64,000 nt of DNA, taken from positions 1-64,000 of the forward strand of contig NZ_JACHFK010000007.1 in the NCBI RefSeq assembly GCF_014201805.1. Direction: 5' to 3'. Made by a program: the position numbers and the translations under genes. This document shows positions 34,948 to 44,943 of this stretch, piece after piece; within the stretch, counting starts at the first letter, position 1, and each line of letters opens with the position of its first letter. The notes under the pieces are model-generated. The model was not told the DNA's origin, made no database searches, and worked only from the letters and a program-made list of their open reading frames with translations. The stretch is from Deinococcus metalli. Lineage in GTDB: Bacteria; Deinococcota; Deinococci; Deinococcales; Deinococcaceae.

Positions 34948-36021
34948 TCAGGGAGCCCCGGCGGCCACGCGGGTCAGGGCGGCCGTCAGCACCGCCACCG
35001 CGCGGTCGTACTCGGCCAGATCCACGCGCTCGTCTGGCGTGTGGTCGAGCGCCGAGTCGCCCGGCCCGTACGCCACGGTAGGCGCCGGCCACAGCTCGGC
35101 CACGACGTTCATGTCGCTGGTGCCGGTCTTGACCTTGAACACCGGCGTGCCGCCCTGCGCGCGGATCGCCACGCGCATCGCGCGGGTCAGCGCGTTGTCC
35201 TTCGGGTGCCGCACCGCCGACTCGTGCCCGGTGAAGGTCACCCGCACGTCCAGCAGGTCGCGCAGCAGCTCCAGCACCGTCTCCTCGGCCTCGCCGGGCG
35301 CGATGCGTGGCGGCAGCCGAAGGCCGAAGGTGCCGCTGGCCCGCTGGGTCACGCCGTCGTTCACGGCCTGGAGGTCCTGGATGGTCGCCTGCACCGCGTC
35401 GAAGATGCCGCCCTCCTCGGCGGTGCGCCCGGCCCACGCGCGCACGCGGAACCACGCCTCGGTCAGGTCGTCGGCGGCGCTGTGGCCCTCGCCGGCGGTG
35501 TGGAAGTTGCCGCGCTCCACACTCACCCGCGCCACCAGACGCCCCTTGTAGCCCAGCGTCAGACCCTCCCAGCCGCTCGGCTCGCCGATCAGCACCATGT
35601 CGGGGCTCAGGGTGTGCATCACGTGCCGCGCGCCGCGGCTGCTGGGCGCTTCCTCCTCGGTCGCGCCGATCACCACGAAGCGTGCGCGCTCCAGCGCGTC
35701 CGGCGGCAGGGCGGCCACCGCCGCCATGAAGGCGCACAGCGGCCCCTTGGCGTCCACGCTGCCGCGTCCGTGCAGCACGCCGTGCTCGTCCACGCGTACC
35801 GGGATCTCGCCCGGCACGGTGTCCATGTGGCCCAGCAGCGCCACCGTCAGCGGCCCGGTGCCGCGCTCGCCGACCGCATTGCCCGCGTCGTCCACGTGGG
35901 CCTGAAAGCCGTGCTCGGTCATCCAGTCCCGCAGGAAGGCCGCGACCTCGCCCTCGTGCCCGGACAGTGACGGAATGGAGACGGCCTGGACCAGCAGCGC
36001 GCGCGCGTCCTCAGCGGTCAT
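34948..36021 (-). CDS. lysK: [LysW]-lysine hydrolase (M20 family)
   Basis: 357 residues of the M20/ArgE-DapE family. Metal-binding [15 protein letters not shown] and [15 protein letters not shown], then the catalytic [15 protein letters not shown], and C-terminal [16 protein letters not shown]. Together these match LysK, which releases lysine from the carrier protein LysW in the alpha-aminoadipate lysine pathway of Thermus and Deinococcus. It may also act on LysW-ornithine. ATG 36021 overlaps the stop of the upstream membrane protein gene by 11 nt, and the SLC13 permease gene follows after 22 nt. The rest of the lysine cluster is not in the window. Confidence 0.87.
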   Translation of the reverse strand: MTAEDARALLVQAVSIPSLSGHEGEVAAFLRDWMTEHGFQAHVDDAGNAVGERGTGPLTVALLGHMDTVPGEIPVRVDEHGVLHGRGSVDAKGPLCAFMAAVAALPPDALERARFVVIGATEEEAPSSRGARHVMHTLSPDMVLIGEPSGWEGLTLGYKGRLVARVSVERGNFHTAGEGHSAADDLTEAWFRVRAWAGRTAEEGGIFDAVQATIQDLQAVNDGVTQRASGTFGLRLPPRIAPGEAEETVLELLRDLLDVRVTFTGHESAVRHPKDNALTRAMRVAIRAQGGTPVFKVKTGTSDMNVVAELWPAPTVAYGPGDSALDHTPDERVDLAEYDRAVAVLTAALTRVAAGAP

Positions 36022-37081
36022 CGGACCCGTCGGCGCTTCGCCGGGCGCGCGCACTCAGCACCAGCAGCCGCGCCATGTCCGCCAGCGCCAGCAGCGCGAT
36101 GGTGCCCACGCCGCCCGACAGCAGCGTCCACAGGCCGTCCAGCCGCGCACCGGACAGGAACTGCACCACGGCCAGCGCCAGCGCGCCCACGAACAGCACG
36201 CCGCCCAGGAAGCGCAGGCGGCCCGTCAGGCCCTCGACGGCGTCGGCCTGCCGCGCCAGCTCGTCCAGCCGCGGCGCGGGCAGCGTGACCGGCACCGGGG
36301 TCTGTGCGGCCGGCGTCGCCGGGGTGGGTGCCGGCTGGACGGGCGTGGGCACGGCCGGGGCGGGCCGCTCCGGGGCGCGCGGCGGCTCGGTGATGAGGGT
36401 CGGCGTGCGCGCCGCGCTGGGCGTGAACGCCGACGACGAGATCACCACGGGCCGTGCCGCGGGCGCCTCGGCCACCGGTCGGGTCGCGGCGGGCGCGGGC
36501 GGCGTGGCCGTTTCCGGCGGGGCCGTCCGCACCGGCGCCGGGGCGGGGGAGACGGCGGCCGGAGCTGGAGCCGGGGCGTCCGGGGTCGCGGGCGGCGTGC
36601 CCAGCGCCGGTGCCGTGCGGGCCGGGGAAAGGGGGGGCGGTTCCGCCGCGGGGCGGACCGGGGCCGGCTGGGGCGGACTGCCCGCCGGCGCGGTGTCCGC
36701 CGCTGCCGGGGGCGCGCCGAAGGTCTTGAGGCCGCCCGGCGTGGGCAGCGGCGCGGCCGGCTGCTCCTTGGCGCGGGCGGTCGTGTCGCGCACCTGCGCG
36801 AAGAACGCCTGCACCTGCGCCACGTCGAAGCCCAGCAGGCTCGCCGTCAGGGCCGTGCCCGCCGGAGTTTCCACCCGCAGCACGCCCTGCTCGTCACTGT
36901 GAATACGCGTCAGGTCCCGCAGCGTCACGCGGCGCGTGCCCCCGCCGTCCTGGTACACCAGCGTCCTGGCCGTCAGCACGAACAGCGCGTCGTCGCGCTC
37001 CAGCACACTGACCGGCGTTTCGTCCATTCCGATGGCTTTCAGGGCACCCTGCGCCCGTCCACTCGCCGTCCGCTCCGTCAT
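36011..37081 (-). CDS. Pro/Ala-rich protein with C-terminal membrane hairpin
   Basis: 356 residues, not recognised. A small N-terminal domain (about 1-90; [27 protein letters not shown], reminiscent of PH- or GRAM-like folds) is followed by a very low-complexity Pro/Ala/Thr linker (about 95-270). A helix and two membrane segments (about 285-345) complete it. The linker probably spans space between a membrane anchor and a sensing head. It has a GGGAG ribosome site at ATG 37081 and a TATGCT box at 37126-37131. It overlaps lysK by 11 nt, so it heads the lysK/SLC13 operon; its role in it is unknown. Confidence 0.7.
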   Translation of the reverse strand: MTERTASGRAQGALKAIGMDETPVSVLERDDALFVLTARTLVYQDGGGTRRVTLRDLTRIHSDEQGVLRVETPAGTALTASLLGFDVAQVQAFFAQVRDTTARAKEQPAAPLPTPGGLKTFGAPPAAADTAPAGSPPQPAPVRPAAEPPPLSPARTAPALGTPPATPDAPAPAPAAVSPAPAPVRTAPPETATPPAPAATRPVAEAPAARPVVISSSAFTPSAARTPTLITEPPRAPERPAPAVPTPVQPAPTPATPAAQTPVPVTLPAPRLDELARQADAVEGLTGRLRFLGGVLFVGALALAVVQFLSGARLDGLWTLLSGGVGTIALLALADMARLLVLSARARRSADGSDDR

Positions 37082-37229
37082 GTCACTCCCTTCCCTGCGT
37101 GCCGTGTCGTCATGGGCTGCGCCCAGCATAGCGACTCGCCATGAGGAGCTCCGGCCCGCCGGCTGGCGGCGTGAAGGGCCCTTAAGCCGCCCTCACCCAC
37201 GGTCCGGCCGTGGCCCCCACACTGCACCC

Positions 37230-37496
37230 ATGACCGACAACTCGAACCGCTACGGCAGCGAACCCCTCGGCAAGAGCGTCGAGGAGGTCGAACAGGAGTC
37301 GGGGAATCTCGTGAACTCCCCCGTGGGCGGCGAAACGGTGCGCCGTGACGAGGACGTCGCCGTCGTGGTGCCTGCCGTGGTCAACGGCAACACCACCGGG
37401 GTGCCCGCCCTGATCAACCCCGAGGGCCTGACAGACCGCAGCGGCACGCCGGCCGACGGTACCACCCGCGAGAACCGCGACAGCAGCGAAGAATAA
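37230..37496 (+). CDS. hypothetical acidic small protein
   Basis: 88 residues, strongly acidic and polar, with a low-complexity, likely disordered character (VEEVEQESGNLVNSPVGGE, RENRDSSEE tail). No membrane or signal segment. Not recognised. CACACT ends 6 nt before the ATG, a near-match to the leaderless -10. Such acidic disordered proteins in Deinococci are often stress-related, but nothing in the sequence proves that. A 10-bp hairpin follows between it and comM. Confidence 0.6.
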   Translation: MTDNSNRYGSEPLGKSVEEVEQESGNLVNSPVGGETVRRDEDVAVVVPAVVNGNTTGVPALINPEGLTDRSGTPADGTTRENRDSSEE

Positions 37497-37526
37497 TCTG
37501 ATTCACCCCCAACCGGCCGCGCCGCC

Positions 37527-39026
<1,500 letters not shown>

Positions 39027-39125
39027 CAGGCGCGTCCTGCACGCGGGGGCAACGTCACGTCGGCAGCGTAACAGACGCGGCCCCCGCGTCCGGGCGCACC
39101 TGCGGAACGCGGCGCCCTCGTCCCG

Positions 39126-39920
39126 TCAGGGGGCGGCGCCCACGGTCAGCGTGGCCGTGCGGGTGCCGTACCACGCCAGCCGGTACCCGGCGAAGTCGCC
39201 CACGGCCACCGCGTAGTGCAGGTCCAGGGCCGCGCCGACCGGCGGCAGGCCCTCCTGCGGCACGGTCACGGTGAAGGTCTGACGCATCTCGCCGCCGTTC
39301 CCGCGGACCGGCCCCACCGGCACGGCCTCGTAGCCGCAGCCCTCGACGGGGCAGCCGTCCAGCGTCACCGGCAGCGGCCCGTCCAGCGGCGGCGTGACCC
39401 GAACGACCACCGTGAACGACACCGGCTGTCCCGCGCCGCCGCTCACGCGGTCCTGTTCCACGGTCGTCCGCACGTCCAGCAGCTTTTCCTCGATGCTCAC
39501 CGCCGCGCTCGCCACGTCCCGCCCGTCCTGGCTGACGACCAGCGTGTACGGCGCGCTCAGCGACTGCTCCGGCGTGTAGAAGTCCGGCAGCCCCGGCGCG
39601 GACACCACGAGGTCCTGCGTGACGTCCGCGCCGTCCAGCGTCAGCGTCCGGGTGTCCAGCCGCAGACCGCTCACGTAGCCGGCCGGCGGCACCAGGCGCA
39701 CCTGCACCGCGCCGCTCAGGCCGTGGAAGGTGACCGGCAGGGCCGCGCTGTGCCGGTGGACGACCGCGAGCGTGTTCACGCCCGGCTGCACCGACGCTGC
39801 CTGCACCGTGGCGGCGCCGACGGCAGTGTCCGGCACGGTCGCCGCGCCACACGCCGTCAGGCCCGCCGCAGCGATGAGCGCCAGCCCCAGGGAGCGGAAC
39901 GGAACAGAACGTGTGCGCAT
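39126..39920 (-). CDS. hypothetical secreted lipoprotein
   Basis: 264 residues. The signal LIAAAGLTAC gives a lipobox with Cys about 22. The rest is beta-rich, with repeated Ig-like segments such as LPVTFHGLSGAVQVRLVPP, PYTLVVSQDG, and PVSFTVVVRVTPP. Two cysteines (GCPVEGCG) may form a disulfide. No enzyme motif is seen; a cell-surface adhesive or structural role is possible. The start is ATG 39920, chosen because the signal peptide begins there; upstream in-frame codons lack a signal. It ends 99 nt from the comM start, on the same strand. Confidence 0.72.
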   Translation of the reverse strand: MRTRSVPFRSLGLALIAAAGLTACGAATVPDTAVGAATVQAASVQPGVNTLAVVHRHSAALPVTFHGLSGAVQVRLVPPAGYVSGLRLDTRTLTLDGADVTQDLVVSAPGLPDFYTPEQSLSAPYTLVVSQDGRDVASAAVSIEEKLLDVRTTVEQDRVSGGAGQPVSFTVVVRVTPPLDGPLPVTLDGCPVEGCGYEAVPVGPVRGNGGEMRQTFTVTVPQEGLPPVGAALDLHYAVAVGDFAGYRLAWYGTRTATLTVGAAP

Positions 39921-40055
39921 GCGGCCCCCAGACGAAGCGGTGAAGCGGACGGACCAGGCCCCACCGGCCCGACCTCTGCCGCGCACCGTACGCGCCGGGC
40001 CGCTACGTCAGCGCTGCACGCCGCACCCCCTGACCGGCGGAGGACCAGGCCCCCG

Positions 40056-40084
40056 TTTACAGCCCCGGGAGGCCGTGCTAACAT
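40056..40084 (+). promoter_or_regulatory. sigma-70 promoter of the tRNA-Cys/tRNA-Val unit
   Basis: TTTACA (40056-40061), a 17-nt spacer and TAACAT (40079-40084) make a good -35/-10 promoter 65 nt before tRNA-Cys. Both tRNAs and the terminator at 40316 lie downstream, so they form one transcription unit. Confidence 0.75.
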
Positions 40085-40148
40085 GCCACGCGCTGGAGAG
40101 GAGAGGCCCACCGTCCCACCCGCAAGGGACAGCACCAGCCGCGAAACA

Positions 40149-40223
<75 letters not shown>

Positions 40224-40234
40224 CCATACCCCGC

Positions 40235-40343
<109 letters not shown>

Positions 40344-40366
40344 GGGTCGGGTTTCCAGGGCACGCC

Positions 40367-40744
40367 TTACCGCGGCAGGTCCAGGTTCGCCAGGAACCCC
40401 TCGTTCGTCGCGGTCGGATTCATGTTCGGCCCTGAGCTGCGCATGGTCAGGGTGGCGCGGTTGCCGGCCTGGGTACACGTGAACACACTGGTCGCCACGG
40501 ACGTTCCGCTCTGCGCCTGCAGGGTCACGGTGGTGGCCGTCCGGCCCTGCACGGACCAGCGGCCCCAGCTGACAGCGGTGCTGGAGGGTTTCTGCTGCGG
40601 CGCCAGGAGCACCACGGAATCGAAGGCGATCGTGCAACTCGTGCCGAAGGTGCGGCTGGTGGCCACGCCGGGCAGGGACTGTTGCATCAGGGGCGCGCAG
40701 CTGGCGAGAAGGGCGGTGAGGGCCGGCAGGATGGGAATGCGCAT
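40367..40744 (-). CDS. small hypothetical lipoprotein
   Basis: 125 residues, lipoprotein signal with LLASC (Cys about 16). The mature part is Ser/Thr-rich and beta-like, with two cysteines (TSCTIAFDS and FTCTQAG) that may pair. It has the strong ribosome site AAGGAG before ATG 40744. It lies within the island bounded by the tRNA-Val repeats and is transcribed away from the pilin genes. No family recognised; composition resembles small pilus- or surface-associated lipoproteins, which is inference. Confidence 0.65.
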   Translation of the reverse strand: MRIPILPALTALLASCAPLMQQSLPGVATSRTFGTSCTIAFDSVVLLAPQQKPSSTAVSWGRWSVQGRTATTVTLQAQSGTSVATSVFTCTQAGNRATLTMRSSGPNMNPTATNEGFLANLDLPR

Positions 40745-41244
40745 GGTTCTCCTTGATGGGGTGGGCGCCCAGACCTGGCAAACTGTGCGGGGTGAGCGGC
40801 GCGGCCGTCTCTTCTTTCCCGTGCGATCGAAGCTTGGCCGTGACGGCATGGACCCCATATACGGTACCCGCTGCGCCACCCGGAGTGATGGCTGAGGTCC
40901 TTCATCACCTTTGATGCAGCAAATGTTGCCGATCGTAGGCCCCGGCAATTCCCGTGGCCTCTGCTTACATGCGCTCCAATGCACCGCCTGATGCAGTCAG
41001 CGGCGATGCGAGCGACACTTTCCGGTCACCTGGACGCTGTAAGCAGGGCCGACCGGTGACTGATGCGGGCGGTTCGCACCCCCCGACATAAATGTGAGAG
41101 GATGTTAACCCACCTTAATTTTGTGAGTCACTTGTAAGAGTTGAACTTCTAAAGTGATTCTCGTGAGCGGGAGAAACCCGAGCACATGCCCTACCCGAAC
41201 GCAACGGTTCTTATACCCTCCGGTGCGTTCAACAGGAGAACACC
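40745..41244. other. 500-nt intergenic control region between lipoprotein and pilin 1
   Basis: No credible gene. The first half is GC-rich; the last 180 nt are AT-richer and contain a 9-bp inverted repeat (GAGTCACTT 41125-41133 with AAGTGATTC 41152-41160, one G-U) just upstream of the presumed pilin promoter. A TATACCCT box at 41212-41219 is the likely -10 for pilin 1, but no good -35 is visible, suggesting an activator. Confidence 0.5.
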
Positions 41245-41628
41245 ATGAAGAACAGCACCCAGGGCTTCACCCTCATCGAGCTCCTCATCGTCATCGCGAT
41301 CATCGGCATCCTCGCGGCCGTCCTGATCCCCAACCTGCTGGGCGCCCGTAAGAAGGCCAACGACGCCGCCGCGCAGGCCGTCGCTCGCCAGGTCCTGACC
41401 GCCATGGCCGCCGTTGAAGTTGGCGACACTGCCGGGAACACTGCGAACTGCACGTACGGCAGCAATAACGTGGTAGTCAAGGCTGGTACCGCTGGCGAAA
41501 CCGCGAACGTGAACGCTCCTGCTCCGGTGAGCGGCGTGACCTGCGTGAGCAGCACCTCCACGTACCAGACCGTCGTCACCTACTCCGGCGGCAGCGCTTC
41601 CACTTACACCCAGACCTCCAACAAGTAA
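41245..41628 (+). CDS. type IV prepilin (major pilin-like) 1
   Basis: 127 residues. The leader MKNSTQG is cleaved by prepilin peptidase before Phe; the mature N-terminus FTLIELLIVIAIIGILAAV has Glu5 and the hydrophobic assembly helix of type IVa pilins. The globular tail of about 70 residues has two cysteines (NCTYGSN and VTCVSS), likely disulfide-bonded, and many Ser/Thr residues suitable for O-glycosylation. It has a CAGGAG ribosome site and a terminator directly after the stop, so it is probably expressed strongly and alone. Nearly identical in protein to pilin 3 at 43680. In Deinococci and Thermus such pilins serve DNA uptake and twitching. Confidence 0.92.
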   Translation: MKNSTQGFTLIELLIVIAIIGILAAVLIPNLLGARKKANDAAAQAVARQVLTAMAAVEVGDTAGNTANCTYGSNNVVVKAGTAGETANVNAPAPVSGVTCVSSTSTYQTVVTYSGGSASTYTQTSNK

Positions 41629-41644
41629 CGATTCGGGCATGAAT

Positions 41645-41670
41645 ACAGCCGCCCGGTAGGGCGGCTGTTT
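41645..41670 (+). terminator. terminator after pilin 1
   Basis: A perfect 10-bp hairpin (ACAGCCGCCC/GGGCGGCTGT, loop GGTA) followed by TTCTC, 17 nt after the stop of pilin 1. The T-run is short. Confidence 0.85.
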
Positions 41671-41704
41671 CTCAATCCATAGGTAAAGCGAGTGAGGTAC
41701 TGTC

Positions 41705-42082
41705 GTGACGCAAAGTGCGATCTCTGGTTTTACGTTGATTGAACTGCTGATTGTCATTGCTGTCATTGGTATACTCGCTGTCGTCATGATGCCGGCCATG
41801 GTACAGGCAAGAGCCAAAGCCAACGATTCGGCTGCCGCCACTGTCGCTCGGCAGGTCGCTACCACTGCTGCTGCAGTGCAAATTAGCGGTAACGCATACC
41901 CAAGTTGCTCCTACTCGAGCTCAATTGCAGTGATTACAGCTGGAAGTCAGTCCGAGTCTGTGAAGGTCGGTCCACTCGTTACTAACGTCGCCTGTACCTA
42001 TAATTCTGGAGCCAGTTCTCTAGACGTAACGGTTTCATACAGTGGTGGTACGCGCAGTTCTGTAACTACGACCATTGAGTGA
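41705..42082 (+). CDS. type IV prepilin 2 (divergent)
   Basis: 125 residues from GTG 41705. Leader MTQSAISG, cleavage before FTLIELLIVIAVIGILAVV, then MMPAMVQARAKANDSAA instead of the NLLGARKK of pilins 1 and 3. The tail has two cysteines (YPSCSYSS and VACTYNSG) and ends in RSSVTTTIE. Codons become AT-rich compared with the rest of the window, suggesting horizontal origin. Its last residues match the decayed pilin tail at 44169. It is followed after 63 nt by the O-antigen-ligase-family gene, with which it may be co-transcribed. Confidence 0.9.
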   Translation: MTQSAISGFTLIELLIVIAVIGILAVVMMPAMVQARAKANDSAAATVARQVATTAAAVQISGNAYPSCSYSSSIAVITAGSQSESVKVGPLVTNVACTYNSGASSLDVTVSYSGGTRSSVTTTIE

Positions 42083-42145
42083 TAAATTCCCGAATCGGCT
42101 TTACCTTTTCGTCGCGCCGTCCGAGTATACAGGAGTTTCTCTCGC

Positions 42146-43627
42146 ATGGAAAATCGAACTACGTTTGCATATCGAGCCGAGCTCCTAGTGCTCGGCTTGT
42201 TGCCGTTATTATTTGGGGTATTTGTCATTCCTGCTAGAACTCCTACCGCTGAGTTAAACTATCCTCGTTTAGCTTTGCTATGTGTAGCTGCCTTGTTTTT
42301 AATTGTACTTCGTGCATTACAAACCCCAAATATGCAGCGGAGTGACCTATTGCCTAAATTAGCAAAGCAGCCGAATTATATTCTCGCTGCTTTGGCATTT
42401 GCCCTGTCAATCGTTATATCCGCTTCTCTTTCCCCAAATTCGGCTCAATCGTGGCTGGGCTCAATAGAGTACCCCGTCGGTGCTATATTTGCGCTTTTGT
42501 GCATGGTTATTTTTTGGCTATATGCCTCTGGGCCGACGCCCTCCCGTAAGGGCGCAGCTGCCTTGATAATTTTTATTAGTGTCGTAACTGTTGCTGAGTT
42601 CCTTGGCTTCAGGCCGCTTGCACCTATAATTGAGCGCACATTTCACTTTACGAATGGATTTCCAATTGCCACAGTCGGATATAGAGGCCACTTGGCGGGG
42701 ATTCTAATAATTTTAGCTCTGTTGCCTTTATATTGGTTCCATCGGCGAAAAAAGGATTGGCGCTTCTGGTGTCTCGTGATAATTGCTGCTGTCGCACTGG
42801 GGTGTACGACGAACTCTGCGGCCATCATCGCCTTGGCTGTTGCTGTGCTCATTTACTTAGTTTTGGAGCTTACAAGCGGAACTAGGGGGTTGTACCTTTT
42901 TCTTCTGCCCATGGTCATCACCTTATCAATGGGCTGCGTGTATCCTTTATCGTATATCAACAAGCAGCTCGCGGCGTTCGGAGCCGTTCACAACGCTTCC
43001 GACAGCAAAGATCTCGCGAACACGCGGTCTTTAGAGATACGCTTTCTGCTCTGGGAGGCTGCTGCGAACATGTTTAAGTCCCGGCCCATCATTGGGTGGG
43101 GAACCCAATCATATAGCATGCATTGGTTCGACTTTCTTTCAAAAGAGAAGGCGGATAAAACGCTAGCGCTCGAAATGGGATACCCAAGAAACCAAAAAAT
43201 AGTGAGGGTTCGCGACGTCATATATTTTAAGGATTCAAAGGGGGGAATAGTTGCTCGTACTCAGAGTTATGACTCGCCGCACAATGCGACACTCGATGTC
43301 CTGTATGCGCAAGGGTTCCTCGGTATAGCAACGCTGATCTGGTTTTTGATTGCCTGCATTCTGGCTGCATACCGATATGCTGGCATCAAGGGTCTCATCG
43401 GCCTATTGCCCTTCGTCGGGTACGCAATCTACCTACAGGCTTGGTTCGCCACGGTTCCAGTCATGGGGCTTGCGATCATCCTGCTGGGCTTTGTCCTGGC
43501 TGAATTGAGGAGGTCACATCTGGCACCCATTCCCCAGCATGCGCTTCGACAAGTGCCTAACGGCCATGCGGTCACACCCATCAGTACCCCTACCGGTAGT
43601 ATTCACATCACACCCTCAGAGAAGTAG
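42146..43627 (+). CDS. O-antigen ligase / Wzy-family membrane protein, candidate pilin O-oligosaccharyltransferase
   Basis: 493 residues with about 10-12 membrane helices. The large loop around residues 300-385 and the motif SPHNATLDVLYAQGFLG (conserved HN of the Wzy_C superfamily) identify the O-antigen ligase/polymerase/PglL family. Members transfer lipid-linked glycans to lipid A, to other glycans, or to pilin Ser/Thr (PilO/TfpO, PglL). Because it is embedded among three pilin genes with Ser/Thr-rich tails, transfer to pilin is the best guess. A Pro/Thr/Ser-rich C-tail of about 35 residues follows the last helix. Ribosome site AGGAG. Codon use is markedly AT-rich relative to the genome, indicating transfer. 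Confidence 0.82.
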   Translation: MENRTTFAYRAELLVLGLLPLLFGVFVIPARTPTAELNYPRLALLCVAALFLIVLRALQTPNMQRSDLLPKLAKQPNYILAALAFALSIVISASLSPNSAQSWLGSIEYPVGAIFALLCMVIFWLYASGPTPSRKGAAALIIFISVVTVAEFLGFRPLAPIIERTFHFTNGFPIATVGYRGHLAGILIILALLPLYWFHRRKKDWRFWCLVIIAAVALGCTTNSAAIIALAVAVLIYLVLELTSGTRGLYLFLLPMVITLSMGCVYPLSYINKQLAAFGAVHNASDSKDLANTRSLEIRFLLWEAAANMFKSRPIIGWGTQSYSMHWFDFLSKEKADKTLALEMGYPRNQKIVRVRDVIYFKDSKGGIVARTQSYDSPHNATLDVLYAQGFLGIATLIWFLIACILAAYRYAGIKGLIGLLPFVGYAIYLQAWFATVPVMGLAIILLGFVLAELRRSHLAPIPQHALRQVPNGHAVTPISTPTGSIHITPSEK

Positions 43628-43679
43628 CCTAGAGGCCGGGTCGGACGTTCCGGCTCAACAAATTCCTGGGGGGGACAAG

Positions 43680-44060
43680 ATGAACCGTGCACAAGGCTTC
43701 ACCCTGATCGAGCTGTTGATTGTGATAGCGATTATTGGAATCCTCGCTGCGGTGCTCATCCCTAACCTCCTTGGCGCGCGGAAAAAAGCGAACGATGCGG
43801 CCGCTCAGGCTGTAGCCCGTCAAGTGTTGACGGCAATGGCCGCAGTTGAAGTGGGAGATAGTGCCGGTAGCGCGGCCGGGTGCACGTATGCCTCTAACAA
43901 CGTTGCCGTCCAAGCCGGTACTTCTGGCGAAACCGCCAATGTCAACGCCCCGGCGCCAGTCACGGGCGTGACCTGTGTGAGCAGCACTGCCACGTACTCC
44001 ACGACCGTCAGTTATTCCGGTGGTAGTGCCTCGACCTACACCCAGACCGCTAACAAATAA
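43680..44060 (+). CDS. type IV prepilin 3 (paralogue of pilin 1)
   Basis: 126 residues. Leader MNRAQG, then FTLIELLIVIAIIGILAAV. A block of 56 residues from the cleavage site region (QGFTLI... to ...VEVGD) is identical to pilin 1, and the tails differ at only about 17 positions, keeping both cysteines. The DNA, however, differs at many synonymous sites and is less GC-rich. It starts at ATG 43680 with a weak GGGGGG ribosome site, 52 nt after the ligase-family gene, and is followed by its own terminator. It may be the acceptor of the neighbouring glycosyltransferase. Confidence 0.92.
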   Translation: MNRAQGFTLIELLIVIAIIGILAAVLIPNLLGARKKANDAAAQAVARQVLTAMAAVEVGDSAGSAAGCTYASNNVAVQAGTSGETANVNAPAPVTGVTCVSSTATYSTTVSYSGGSASTYTQTANK

Positions 44061-44080
44061 CGCAATTCATACTTTTACAG

Positions 44081-44103
44081 GCCGCCCATCAGGGCGGCTT
44101 TTT
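44081..44103 (+). terminator. terminator after pilin 3
   Basis: A 7-bp hairpin (GCCGCCC/GGGCGGC, loop ATCA) followed by TTTTT, 20 nt after the pilin 3 stop. A 16-bp perfect palindrome CGGCACCTAGGTGCCG follows at 44107-44122. Confidence 0.88.
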
Positions 44104-44168
44104 CGTCGGCACCTAGGTGCCGCAGCCGTGGTGGCGTTCGCGTACTGGATGAGGTTCCAGTCTACTGT

Positions 44169-44234
44169 ATGGGTACTCTACCGCTGACCTACGGCGGCGG
44201 CACGAAGCCCACGGTCACCACGACTATCGAGTAA
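44169..44234 (+). pseudogene. decayed prepilin C-terminus
   Basis: The frame from 44169 to TAA 44232-44234 reads GTLPLTYGGGTKPTVTTTIE. It matches the end of pilin 2 (SYSGGTRSSVTTTIE) and has the same stop position. No pilin head precedes it, so it is a remnant of a fourth pilin gene. A good terminator follows at 44285, as expected of a former gene end. Together with the tRNA remnant it fills 44061-44664, a stretch with no intact gene. Confidence 0.6.
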
Positions 44235-44284
44235 GCGGCAGCACCCGCCCTATATTCCATCCCATACCGCTGCTGCACCATTAG

Positions 44285-44307
44285 GCCCCCGCGATTGCGG
44301 GGGCTTT
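44285..44307 (+). terminator. terminator after the pilin remnant
   Basis: An 8-bp hairpin (GCCCCCGC/GCGGGGGC, loop GATT) followed by TTT, 50 nt after the decayed pilin stop. Confidence 0.75.
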
Positions 44308-44449
44308 CGCATACCCCTACCACTATCCCTCTGCCAGCTCAAAGACCCTCAGCCCTCCGCGGAATGCCAGCGTCTCAGAAGCCGGAAAATGGTGCTACAG
44401 CGGGGTAAACCTCAGACTCCCTCAGACCACGACCAGGGCTGCTGATGTG

Positions 44450-44493
44450 TTGACACGGTAGGGGTCCGGGGGTTCAAATCCCTTCGGTTCTAC
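44450..44493 (+). repeat. duplicated 3' half of tRNA-Val (attachment-site remnant)
   Basis: 17 nt identical to tRNA-Val from the anticodon loop (TTGACACGGTAGGGGTC, also at 40267-40283). A 27-nt continuation follows that matches the T arm and acceptor end with about three changes and one extra G. There is no 5' half, so it is not a functional tRNA. Its position, 4.2 kb after the intact tRNA and beyond the pilin genes, fits the far end of an island integrated at the anticodon loop. Confidence 0.85.
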
Positions 44494-44499
44494 TAAGAG

Positions 44500-44531
44500 A
44501 TTCCCGCTGCTGGAGCGGGAATTCTTCTTTT
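44500..44531 (+). terminator. terminator attached to the tRNA-Val remnant
   Basis: A 9-bp hairpin (ATTCCCGCT/AGCGGGAAT, loop GCTGG) followed by TCTTCTTTT, 6 nt after the tRNA-Val 3' copy. It differs in sequence from the terminator behind the intact tRNA. Confidence 0.88.
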
Positions 44532-44640
44532 ACGCCTGCTGACCTTCTCTGGACTCGATGACAAACTGCCGCGCCAGGGCCCGAGCGTCATGGTCCTCCG
44601 AGTCTCTCAGGTAGCGCCCTCGCCGGTGGTGTGCTCCCTG
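44530..44640 (-). pseudogene. possible C-terminal gene fragment
   Basis: The minus-strand frame ending at TAA 44532-44530 reads YLRDSEDHDARALARQFV and a short polar end. This looks like a natural protein C-terminus, but no plausible start or upstream domain precedes it before the plus-strand gene at 44665. It may be the stub of a gene cut at the island border. Unrecognised and uncertain. Confidence 0.25.
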
Positions 44641-44664
44641 CCGCGGCCTGTGCGACCATACGCC

Positions 44665-44931
44665 ATGCTCACCGAGGCGCAGACGCATCTGCTGCGGTGG
44701 ATCCGCGTGGGCTCGCTGCTGGAGCGCACCGATACCACGGGGTCCGGGTCGGCGGTGGAGTACGTGATGGGCGGGCAGATGGTGCAGCCGGCGGACATCG
44801 CGGCCCTGGAGGCGCAGGGGCTGATCGAGACGCTGGGCACGTGGACGATCCGCGGGTACGGCTACGTCCGCTACGGCCTGACGACCTTCGGCCTGACGGT
44901 GCTGCACATCCACGAACAGGGCGAGCCGTAG
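44665..44931 (+). CDS. hypothetical small protein
   Basis: 88 residues, not recognised. An alpha/beta pattern with LLRWIRVGSLLER, MVQPADIAALEAQGLIETLG and YVRYGLTTFGLTVLHIHEQG hints at a small winged-helix-like fold. No signal or membrane segment. Codon use is typical of the GC-rich backbone, so the host chromosome resumes here after the island. It converges with the FAD oxidoreductase gene, 12 nt between stops. Confidence 0.6.
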   Translation: MLTEAQTHLLRWIRVGSLLERTDTTGSGSAVEYVMGGQMVQPADIAALEAQGLIETLGTWTIRGYGYVRYGLTTFGLTVLHIHEQGEP

Positions 44932-44943
44932 TCGGGGCGCAGG

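Noticed and set aside
44450..44493. Second complete tRNA-Val gene
   Set aside because: Only the 3' half is present; the D arm and 5' acceptor strand are missing upstream.
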